NCBI GenBank assembly: GCA_905182995.1
Contig: CAJJDP010000166.1
Coordinates: 101,801-165,800, forward strand
DNA: 64,000 bases
Direction: 5' to 3'
Source: Paramecium octaurelia
Lineage: Eukaryota; Ciliophora; Oligohymenophorea; Peniculida; Parameciidae
Below the pieces are notes generated by a model. It was not told where the DNA came from. It searched no databases and saw nothing but the letters and a program-made list of their open reading frames with translations. The position numbers were made by a program, and so were the translations under genes. Each line of letters begins with the position of its first letter. Position 1 is the first letter of the stretch. Shown piece by piece: positions 36,069 to 45,741 of the stretch.

Positions 36069-36552
36069 TCACTTATAATAATGTTCCTTTAATTCTTATA
36101 CCTGAATCTTTTTGATCATGTCAATCTATTTCTTCAAAAAAGTTTGTTATTGCTTATTTTTCTTATTGTAAGGGGACTGAAGCAATTAAATTAGTTTCTT
36201 TGTTTGAATCATCTTTATAGTTGTGGGACTACTCTACAACTTTTGATTTGGAGATTTCCTTTGCACTTGATTACGTCCACATTTTGGACTACCCGGTCGA
36301 CTCGAGGATTACTTTACAAATTAGAAACCCCTCTTGACATCAGGTAGTGTGTCTCTACTAGGCTTATTGGTCTCCTACAACATTAAATATGATTGTTACT
36401 TAAGTTGAACCTGACATCAAAAGTGACACCTTCTTTTTTTTCTCCTCCCCATAAAATTGCAAACTTAATTCCTTGTAAAACTCATCGATATCATCATTCC
36501 CATCCTAAATTGGATCGTAAGAATGGAGAGACAAACGTTCATCATCTGACAT
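36069..36552 (-). CDS. Small basic hypothetical protein, 152 aa
   Basis: Start MSDDERLSLHSYDP, 25-nt intron at 36376-36400, stop 36069-36071; length fits. An acidic N-terminus is followed by Ser/Pro/Arg-rich disordered sequence (SSSRPGSPKCGRNQVQRK) and a Lys/Gln-rich helix at the end (KKQIDMIKKIQVQELKEHY). No family recognised; the composition suggests a phosphorylated or nucleic-acid/microtubule-binding disordered protein. Confidence 0.6.
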
Positions 36553-37283
36553 TTTTTCTTATAAAAATTAATCAAAATACTTAATTAAACACTCATAAAC
36601 GTTCTCAATACACATTTATCAGTATTCTACAAGCATAACTTTAGGGAACTACTCAAGCGTAACAATAATCTCTTCAATTCACCTTAATACAACTTGACAA
36701 TTTCATTTTATCAGATACAAAGAATGACTAATAAAGAATGTTCCAAGTGAAATTTTATAATTAAAGTATAAATTTAAGAACAGTTAGAATTATAATATGT
36801 AGTTCAATTTGAATTAATTAATTTTATATTTGCAATAAGCTTGTAATTTATTAACTTTAGACCACTCAAGATTATTTGTCTTTTAAAAGGATTTAATAAT
36901 TATGCTTTATTTTCTTCTAAAAATTCACAAAAATATTTATTATTCATAAACTATTTTTTGAGAATATTTGGCAGCATATCACATTACCTTCCTTTTGAAT
37001 TATTGTTTCAAATATATATTATAAAGAAAGTTTAATCCTTATTAAATTTACCTGCTTTAAAAAATACATTATTAATATTCTTAAATGTATGTCATACTCA
37101 ATTTAATGTTATTAAATACTGTCACCATTTCAATTTATTCCTCATGTTATATATGAGTAATAATATTATTAAATAATTTATTATTAATAACCAAAACTAC
37201 CCTTTAACTAAATTGCCAGTAAAAGGGTATTTATATTTAATACATATGAATATATATCTTAATTTTAACAAGTAGAAATTTAA
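36553..37283. other. Intergenic AT-rich stretch, no gene seen
   Basis: About 730 bases with stops in all frames on both strands, high A/T, and no repeated unit or tRNA-like cloverleaf. It separates the 5' end of the 152-aa gene from the 3' end of the 327-aa gene and is one of the longest empty stretches in the window. Confidence 0.6.
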
Positions 37284-38267
37284 TCAATTGCATAGATCAA
37301 GTATTAATTAATCTAAATTATCAATTTATTTGGAATTATCAGCCACTCTTTTTGTTGATTGTTATTCTTCTTTATTTTGATTGAATGCAAAGTTAACAGG
37401 ATGAAAATTTGGGATTTGTTAAACAGGATTAATTTTCTAAGGCTTTTCATTTTAGAGTCTTAACTTATGAGTGACAAGTGTTTATTCAGGTTGTTTTGAA
37501 GTTCTGGCAACTATTCCTTAGATATCATCCAAAAGGGTTTCTATTTGTTGATCAATGTTAATCTTTTATTCAGTTCGACTAGTATCATCTGTGAAGTGGA
37601 AATAAGCATTATCATCAAGTTATTAGATTTTGCTTTAAGTGGAAATTTTATGTTTTGGTTGGTTCTTCTGTGTGAAGGATACTGTAGCAGATTAGCCTTA
37701 TGATTTAATTTATTTTGAAGGTATTTGATCATAATCAGGGACTCTTTCTTAGGTTGTATAGATTGCTCTTTCATAATCTAATTCATTCATGAAGTTAATA
37801 AGACTTTGTGAGTAATTGCGATCATCTTTGGATTAATAGATTTTTGATTATTCATCTTCTGAGAACTGAGCATTAATTTGAGAATCTTAAGCTTGAAAGG
37901 TTTGAATTTTAGGATCAGCGGTTAAGGATTTATCAGTGACCTTTTCGGTTTTATTTGGTAATTCAACATCATCTTATTTTCTCTCTAAACCTAGGATGGC
38001 ATACTTAGCTGCTTTGAATAGTCTTGTTCCATCATTTTTGATTTGAGATTATAAGGATTGTTCATCTAAAATATCGATTATTTTTTTTTCTTGATATTTT
38101 TAATTTAACAGATTATACTTCTGTGTGGCTTGTTGTTTTTCCTTTTCTGATTAAGCAAGCATCATTTTCACTGAGTCATATTCTCTTTAATATAGTCTCT
38201 GTTCAAATTGATAACCTAGTTTTAGGTTGTCTATTTCCAATTTTTGATTACCCTAAAAATTATACAT
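37284..38267 (-). CDS. Hypothetical coiled-coil/disordered protein, 327 aa
   Basis: Intronless TGA-only frame. The first ~80 residues are strong coiled coil (NQKLEIDNLKLGYQFEQRL, ..EKEKQQATQKYNLLNQKY). A mid segment looks folded (GTRLFKAAKYAILGLERK), and the rest is Gln/Ser/Asp-rich and disordered with an acidic patch (FMNELDYERAIYTTQE). No known domain. The start codon at 38267 is chosen as the first ATG after an AT-rich spacer. Confidence 0.7.
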
Positions 38268-38356
38268 TATATTATATATATAATATTGGGCTATATACTA
38301 AAATTGGGTTCTAGAATATTTAAATGAATAGATATTATATTTGATAAAATTTTATA

Positions 38357-38725
38357 ATGCTTTTTTAGAATGAAAGTAAGGAGAGAAGATTGGGGAGTCA
38401 TCTATTAAAAATAGATAAAATGGAAACGAAGGCTCAATTTTTATTTTCGGATCGAATCAAATTATTGCATCAATTGGGACCTGAACCAGGGAGAGAGGAA
38501 ATCCAGAGGATGGCTGCTATGTACAAGATACCAGAGGGGAAACTGCAGAAGTGGGTCAATTAGTATGACAAATATGTGTTACCACAGAGGAAGGAGATAA
38601 TGGATTCTGATGATGATTAAATTAACAAATTAATATAAGAACAACGGTAGTTGTGTTAAGAGTTGTCGGCTTTGACAGAATAAATAAATGAAATTCATAA
38701 AAAGAAATTATTTTATTATTAATGA
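38357..38725 (+). CDS. Small helical protein, 122 aa
   Basis: Intronless frame from ATG 38357 to TGA 38723-38725. The central part looks like a small folded helical domain (SDRIKLLHQLGPEPG, EEIQRMAAMYKIPEGKLQKW), then a short coiled coil (QELSALTEQINEIHKKK). Family unknown. Its stop overlaps the ATG of the next gene by ATGA (see findings). An in-frame downstream ATG at 38420 (MET in KIDKMETKAQF) could be the true start. Confidence 0.6.
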
Positions 38726-40237
38726 AAATTAATTTGAATAATTGGAATCATTAGTTGATCATATCGATAAGGGACGACCGCTTTGCTTCGGTGGAGGACA
38801 AGATTAAGGACTTACCCAAGGAGCTTATATGTTATCGCGAGTTTCCCTATAGTGTGACAGACAAGCGGACTGAGATCAAATACGAGGTGAACAAAATCGA
38901 AGGAGGTGTTTCGTTTAGGTATAATTACTTGAACACATAGTTTTTAAAAGGCGTAATTAATTGAGCATGATCCTTCGATCTTGATTGATTCTCTTGTGTA
39001 GAAGATGGCAAAACACTTAGAAATTATGACTAGAATCTTTGTGAGACGGGATGAATCGAAAGAAATAGTGATACAGAAATTGACTTATTCTCCCACTGAT
39101 ATTGAGATCACTTTGTAGTTTGGGAATATCCTGAGTGGGCAATTCTACATCAGCAAGATGATCGGCAATTGTCTCATGAAGAAGGAGGAGGATTTCATTC
39201 GTATCTATTTGATAAAGAGCGAAATATTAGAGGGAATTTTGAATACGGAATGTTTGAAAGCACCGCCTCTCAATCTCAACTTGTTGGTTCAGCAGAATGA
39301 CATTTGGTCTCTTAGTGAATAGCTCTATCATACCTTTCTACCTTCTTAATTGATTTAGCAAATGCTCGTGGAATACAATCAGACTACTTATTTGATAATC
39401 AATCAACACTATCAATTCATTCCTACTAAAGAATTAGGCATCTTTATTTTCAAATTAAACAGTGGCTATTAGCATTTAAACTTGGTTATATCCTTTGCTT
39501 CTAAGTTTGTTAATAATAAACTCTAAATTCATTTAAGGGAGGCTACCCAATATTCAATGTTGATGGGACTTTAAAAAATGGATATCAATAAATTTTTTGA
39601 TGATTTGAAGTTTAAAAGCTTTGAGGAATTTGAAAGAATAAATGATTTTTGGGATTATATATAAAAGTTTTTTATAACTACTTTAGCATATACTTTTTTT
39701 TACGAGACAAAATTCTTGCAATTATAAATTTTTCAAAAGTTGAGACATCAATAGTTTTTTACAAGAGTGTTCATTTTAATACTCTAAACCATCTAAAGCT
39801 TCAGATAATGCTTATCAATACATCTGAGAAGGGATCCTCATTTGGATCAGAGGTAATTATGCTCGATTTTTCAAAATTTAACCGATAAATACTTACACAT
39901 ACTCTTCATAAGATGTTATGATGATGTGCCCATCCTACCACAATTGCTTAAAGCATATTAAGAGAAGATAGATGAGTAGATAAATAAGTTTAGGAATATC
40001 TCAATATGCTTTGAACACGAAATCAATGTTTTGACAAACAAATTATCCAACATATCCATTGATTTAAACTAAAATGAGACCTCTTCGTACTCTTTAAAGA
40101 TTGTTAGCCAATAAAATGTACAACTTGAATACAAATTCACCAAACATTATATAGTCAAAAAATAAATCCCCGAAAAACAATGGTCAATATCAGAATTTCC
40201 CCAATCGGAAGAATAGCTTATTTTGAGTCATTTTTGA
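38722..40237 (+). CDS. Hypothetical protein, 497 aa
   Basis: One 22-nt intron at 38919-38940 is needed to join SVTDKRTEIKYEVNKIEGG to the long remainder; the spliced length is a multiple of three. The protein is mixed alpha/beta, Leu/Ile/Phe-rich, without signal peptide or catalytic signature. Examples: HDPSILIDSLVQKMAKHLEI, NILSGQFYISKMIGNCLM, KELGIFIFKLNSGYQHLNLV. The C-terminal third is helical (LLKAYQEKIDEQINKF). It resembles ciliate-specific orphan proteins. The start is the only ATG before the conserved-looking part and overlaps the upstream stop. Confidence 0.65.
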
Positions 40238-40426
40238 AAGACATGAATTTGTATAAGTTTCTTATCAAACTAAATTACACAATGTCTTTTTATTAATTTT
40301 CTGTTATTTTACTAATTAGTATTGACAATATATTCTAGAACCAAAGATTAATTTATATATTCATACACCTCCTAATGGTAGATTGTTATTTTATTTTAAA
40401 TTGTACAAACTATATTAATAGTTATA

Positions 40427-40885
40427 ATGATTAATTAATCTGACCATGAATCATATGATTCCCAGCTTATAGAACAGGAACCATCAATTCAGCAGATTAA
40501 AAGCATCAGAGTGCAATCCAATCGTTACTCCATCTCAAATCAGTAATTGCAAGCGGAATCAGACAGTCTAGATACTCTCTAGAGTATTTTTGATTCAGAA
40601 TAGGAATAGAGACTCATAATCGAGACCATATCCAATATCAGTACAACAAATACGATCAATCAAAAGAAAAAAAAATTAAAACGAGTCTGCTAGGCGAATT
40701 CTTTTAAGGCTAAATTGGCATAGAGAACAAGGATTTAGTCGTTTAGATTGGATGAAGAAGCTTGCAGTTAAGACGAAGAGGAAAGCCTTCCATAAAATCT
40801 AATGCAGGTCGATTTGTAATTTAGAGAAGAGGCAATATTTTCAGTATCAAAAATAATTGAGACTCGAAAGAATCTAATAATTTGA
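40427..40885 (+). CDS. Small disordered protein, 152 aa
   Basis: Intronless frame, start MINQSDHESYDSQLI, end TGA 40883-40885. Ser/Gln/Glu-rich with a basic patch in the middle (INQKKKKLKRVCQ) and no hydrophobic core. Likely intrinsically disordered; the KKKKLKR patch could be a nuclear import signal. Its stop lies 25 nt from the convergent stop of the dehydrogenase gene. Confidence 0.55.
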
Positions 40886-40910
40886 CTAATTAATTTAATA
40901 ACTTAGACTC

Positions 40911-41711
40911 TCACAATCTAGGAGATGCTCTTCCAGCCACAATTAATGTTTCACCAGTTACATAACTAGCCTCTGATGAAGCTAAAAATGCTACGGCATT
41001 TCCAATGTCTTCTGGTAATCCCAGTCTTTCCACCTTCATAAACTCAGTAGCTGCTTGTTCTTTCCCTTCCCATAAAACTGAGCTAAATTTAGTTTTAATT
41101 AAACCCTAGAAAAATAACTAACATCAAATACAGGAGCACAACAATTCACTCTAATTGGAGCCAAGTCCTTGCTTAGAACCTTAGTCATCCCCAATAAGGC
41201 TGTCTTGGTAACACTGTACATTCCCAAACCCATTTCTGATTCATATCCTCCGATAGATGAAATGATAACAATGTTAGAATCTTTGGTCTCCTTAGAAGAT
41301 GAATATTATGAATACTTTGAGTAAGGGATAAGCAGCCTGGATTAAGAAGTATACTCCTCTTAGATTGACCTCAAACAATTTATCATATTATTATGGGGTC
41401 ATGTCTAGTGCGAATCCGAAATGGGTTGACACAGCTGCATTAGGTACAAGAATGTCTAGTCGACCATACTTTTCCTTGATGAATTGAATCATCTTTTAAA
41501 GATCCTCAATTTTGCCAGCATGACATGCGTATCCTTCGGCTTTTCCTCCGGAATTTCTAATTTTCTCAACTGCAGCATCAATGTGTTTTTTGTCTCTAGA
41601 GCTGATAATAACTGTAGCTCCTTCTTTGGCAAACTATTCACTGATTGCCAAACCAATACCAGTTGAGGAGGCAGTGACAAGACAAACTTTTCCCTAAAAT
41701 CGCTATTTCAT
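40911..41711 (-). CDS. Short-chain dehydrogenase/reductase (DHRS4-like), 249 aa
   Basis: Classical SDR with Rossmann cofactor motif TASSTGIGLAI near the N-terminus, NAAV strand motif, Ser in VIISSIGG, catalytic Tyr/Lys in MYSVTKTALLGMTKV, and the CCAPGLIKT loop after the active site. Introns 41291-41315 (25 nt, AAG) and 41106-41131 (26 nt). The Arg after the cofactor strand (ISSRDKKHIDAA) suggests NADP(H) preference. Closest by pattern to peroxisomal DHRS4-type carbonyl reductases; the last three residues are PRL, which is not a standard peroxisome signal (SRL would be), so location is uncertain. Confidence 0.9.
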
Positions 41712-41802
41712 TTAATTATAATAAAATTAATTTTTATGACCGCATTATAGTAATTAAAATATTATATAATAGTAATTGTATATATCAAGATGAATTTGTC
41801 TG

Positions 41803-42415
41803 TCAATATTGAAATAACTTATTGTAATGTCCTACAACACTATTATTAATTTGATGTGTTAGTTTGTCAAGAATTAATTTCGCTCTTCTCGTATTTTGGG
41901 ATTCTGCGTATTATTCATTCTGAAACTCAAGTGGGATCATTGTAGATATGGAAGAGCTAGTCGTGAGATGATTGCCTCGTGTCTATTCTGGGATAATTAA
42001 TGAAGATTCTGAATTCTCTTGCGTTGTTCTACTCACTTAACTAACTTAAGGAGGATCAGGGATCGTAACTTAGTAATGGTAACTAATTAAGGCACAAACA
42101 ATTCTATTGAGTGTTTCTTCAATCTCATTTTGAGGGTGAGCATCCAGTATTTCATAATTTAGGAGGTACAGATTCTAGGATAGATCATACTGATAATGGT
42201 TTTAGATGAGCTTGATCAATCTCTTAGGCTTTAGCAACTGTTAAACTAATCTACTCCATGGAGCTGTCTTTCATAGGTAATAAATATACACTATTAATTT
42301 GGACCCACTCTTCAGTTCCTTGAAATAATAGGATGAGGTTACGGAATGACTCAACCGTAGTCACTTCTGGTCTGAGTTCTAATCTTAGAGTCTAATATTG
42401 ATATTTGATGTACAT
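41803..42415 (-). CDS. Hypothetical protein, 196 aa
   Basis: The start ATG 42413-42415 directly follows an in-frame TGA. One 22-nt intron ending AAG (42268-42289) joins TEEWVQINST to APWSRLVQQLLKPKRLIKLI; the spliced length is a multiple of three. The first ~120 residues look folded and mixed (LRLELRPEVTTVESFRNLIL; QYDLSQNLYLLNYEILD); then a Ser/Thr linker and a final helix (AKLILDKLTHQINNSV). Unknown family. The gene starts about 205 nt from the 3' end of the CHFR-like gene. Confidence 0.6.
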
Positions 42416-42620
42416 TCAATAGATTGATGGTGAGTTCACTTAATGCATCTATTTGTATTTAATTCATTTCGGTTATATAATAATAATAAATGGTTTAATT
42501 TAATTTCAATGGAATTTAGTCTGTTCACAAATATGATTGTATTTGTCAGCATGAAATTGATTCCAATGTTGGGTTCTACAGTTTATTCCATAAAAACAGT
42601 CTGGAAAAGAAAAGATGGGG

Positions 42621-44119
42621 TCATTATGCTTCTGGTATTGGACATATTTGAATATTATGAATTTAATTAATTTCTTGTGACATTGCCAACATACAGGCTA
42701 ATTATTAGAACAATGCAATTACAGTGTCAGGTGTGATTTTGACATTCAAGTCCTGCAATGGGAAATTGAAGGTTCTTTTGTTTTGTTCAAAGTAAAAGTC
42801 TCCTTTTTTAATGTAGTGTTCCATCATAAAGTCATAGATGTATGTAGCATCGTTGTTTTTGAGATGATTGATAATCCTCTCATATTCTACATTATTGATA
42901 AAATTTTGAGGAATTTGCACCATATCACGGATGTCTTTGAACAACATCAATTTATTAAGATTTGCTTTGTTGCAATCTCCATAATAGAATTTACAATCAT
43001 AGACTTTGCAAATGCAACACATCATTTACAATTGTTCATTCTCCTACTCAGCTGAAGATTAATTGACAAATATTTACTTAGCAATCTTTTAGGCATTAAT
43101 CGACCACATGATGAACATCCAATATGAAATTGAATGTCTGTGCATTAGTATTATTTCCACACTTATCCATTACAACTTTTACAAGGCTGAACAAGCTAGA
43201 CTTATTGAGGTGGTGGTGGTGGTGGTAGTGGGTTGAATACTTAGAAGTGGACAAAATTGTTAGGGAGTATAAGTGGATTTTGATAGAGTTGAGGATTGTT
43301 ATCATCGAAATCATCGTCGTTGCTTAAGAATTCGTCAAACCCATCTTCTTGATCAAATTAATTTTAATTCTTTTTAGCATATTCTTCTTGGAAGTTGAGA
43401 TAATAATTGGGGTTTTTGTAAATGAGATTCTCTTCTTTCATTTTGGCCATCAAAGAGGCTGTTTTGTTTTGGGATGGATTACACTTTAACCATTTTTCAA
43501 CTAAGTTGTTCATCATTCTCGCAATCATAATTGACTTAATGGCAATTCTACAATTTGGACAGTCATTATGTAATTGTTTTTCTAGCCATGTAGAAAGACA
43601 GGCTCCACAAAAATGATGGTTACAGGGATTGGTAGTAACAGCTTCAAACAAATAATCGTTACAGATGGTGCATATTAGTTCATCTGCCAATTCTTCGATT
43701 TGTTGATTGTGAGTGTCTAATTTAGAGACAATTTCATCTTTAGATTTATTATGATTTATAGATTAAATTTCATCAGAATGTAATCGGGAATCTTTGATCT
43801 TATCTGTAAGAAATTAAAATCCTATGATTTCATCAGGTTGAACTCGATCAAGAGGTAAGATGTGGAGAGTGTCTCCATTTTGGATAATCACTTTGTTACC
43901 CTTGCCAATCCTTTTCCCATTAAGGAAAGTACCATTACTAGAGTTATCAAGGATTGTAAATTGAGATTCTTCAAATTCAATCTACAAGTGGAAAGAACTT
44001 ATTTTATTGTTGGTGAGTTGTTTGTCATTTGTTGGATCTCTGCCCAATTTAAAGAGAGATTTGGAAATGTTGAGAGATTCTGATGTTAAATTATTAAGTG
44101 TAATGAGTTAAGCTAACAT
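42621..44119 (-). CDS. CHFR-like FHA-RING E3 ubiquitin ligase, 490 aa
   Basis: FHA domain at about 25-100 (KLGRDPTNDKQL, SSFHLQIEF, DNSSNGTFLNGKRIG) with the phosphothreonine-binding Arg and Ser/His blocks; RING at about 175-220 (CTICNDYLFEAVTTNPCNHHFC .. CPNCR); then a Pro-rich stretch and a C-terminal Cys-rich region (CKSCNGQVW.. CSSCGRLMPK.. CCICKVYDCKFY) typical of CHFR. CHFR is a mitotic checkpoint ligase; here the poly-ADP-ribose-binding zinc finger seen in animals is not apparent. One 26-nt intron (43052-43077, CAG) lies in the Cys-rich part. Confidence 0.9.
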
Positions 44120-44148
44120 GTATTTATTTTATAAATAAATTGGTTTCT

Positions 44149-44571
44149 ATGAATTAATAAGCAAATATTAAATATGAGTTTGAAGACTTGAAATAAATAG
44201 TGAAGGAAGGATGGATGGATAAGCAATCTAGATTCCTCAAGAAATGGCATAAGTAAATCAAGGAATCTAATTTATTAGACGCTGGGTCGTATTAACTAAT
44301 TTCACTTTATACACTTTCAAGAAGTAATAACAATACAATAATCCCACAGAAGTGATTGATCTCAATCACATTGTCTCAATCAAGTAGGCAGATGATCAGG
44401 AATTACAGAAAGTGAATTCGATTGTAAAAATCACAAAAATAGTAGAGCATCCAAACTCATGATTCCATTTTTTATTTAGTTGTCCAAGATGAGTAATAGT
44501 AATAATAGTGGATCAACCTCATAAGTAGTCACATGCTCAAATTGCAGAATAAAATTAAATTGTAATAATGA
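44149..44571 (+). CDS. Single PH-domain protein, 124 aa
   Basis: Almost the whole protein is one pleckstrin-homology domain: VKEGWMDKQSRFLKKWHKR, WVVLTNFTLYTFKKQQQY, PTEVIDLNHIVSIK, and the C-terminal helix with the invariant Trp (QQQQQWINLISSHML). Introns 44253-44278 (26 nt) and 44424-44445 (22 nt) are both required. The basic loop KQSRFLKKWHKR is the phosphoinositide-binding position, so membrane lipid binding is likely. With no partner domain it would act as a free lipid sensor or competitor. Confidence 0.85.
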
Positions 44572-44586
44572 ATGTTAATTAATTAA

Positions 44587-45651
44587 TCAATTTAACACTT
44601 CTAATTTTGCCTATCCTTCCAAACATGAATTTAAACATATTATTTCTGCTTCATCAAACATCCCTTCTTCTAAAGCAAAATAAAAATCAAAATGCCATCT
44701 CTTCAAAACAACCTAAACTTGCAACATTATCCACAAAGTTGAAATTCAAACCCATAATGCTGTCAATTTGTTAACAGAATTCCTGCACTTTCCCCAATCT
44801 CGAATGATCACTACTATTATTGACTGTCTAGACATGCCTAAATCCCAAAATTATCAATCTTCTTGGTCAATTCACAAGCTGTTCCCTCAATAAATCCAAA
44901 GTTCAGACAACCAGACAGAAATGATAAGATCCGTATGCGTATTTCTATATTGTCCTGACAATACAATTCTCAGAGTACAATAACAGTGTTCTTTTCCATA
45001 GTGACAGTCTTGCCACCTTCTTAGAATTTCACTTTAGGTTTCCCTAAAACAACTTCTTTTGCTAGTCTTATCCTGAAATTAGACTACAGGCATCAGAGGG
45101 CTTATTATTGAAGTGTCATTGAATGAATTGCTTATTTGATTATTCTCTATGGTGTGTATATTTTCAAAACTATCCTTATCCATTTTTTCAACATCGTGTT
45201 CTATTTATGATAAATTTAGAAAGGCTGCTTAGGCATTGATTTAGCGTGTGTAGATTTCTATTGCAAAAATTTTCCTCTTAGGAAATGGATTGAAAATTTA
45301 AATATATTTAAGAAAGAGTAGGTTTGATTAGATGATCCATTCTTTGTTTGAACTGCTAGATATTCTGAAATTCCTTATAATTTGAATCTATGCAAATGGC
45401 AATTATTGAATCATGATCATGTATGTACATTACATCTTTGAATAGTTCATCAATTTTATAAAGATAAGTCTTAAATTAGAGATCTATTCAGGCCAAATGA
45501 AATTCGTATTATGAGGTCTATATTTGATTAGACATTTACTAATAATCTAAATTAAATTAATACATCTATTTAAATGGAATTATTATTATGCACAATATTG
45601 TTTATCAAGTAGTAATTTAAATATCCAAATTTCATGCTTATGCACCCTCAT
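44587..45651 (-). CDS. Unresolved multi-exon gene (structure uncertain)
   Basis: Protein-like sequence on the minus strand, but the frame changes several times. Clear pieces: KIDELFKDVMYIHDHDS with the following IIAICIDSNYKEF, a helix ending SLSKFIIN, KFQEGGKTVTMEKNTVI followed after a 24-nt intron (GTACTC..CAG) by DNIEIRIRILSF, and the C-terminal FALEEGMFDEAEIICLN ending at TGA 44587-44589. An in-frame TGA sits just before the first piece. It could be a ciliate B-box/SPRY-like receptor-type protein or a decayed gene; I could not build an uninterrupted model. The boundaries are approximate except for the stop. Confidence 0.4.
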
Positions 45652-45741
45652 TTGAATGGGTAATAAGGTTCCTCATCCAGATCAATGTCAATATCCATGG
45701 ATGATTCTATCAATATGTAAATCCAACCGATTGTGTAATAA

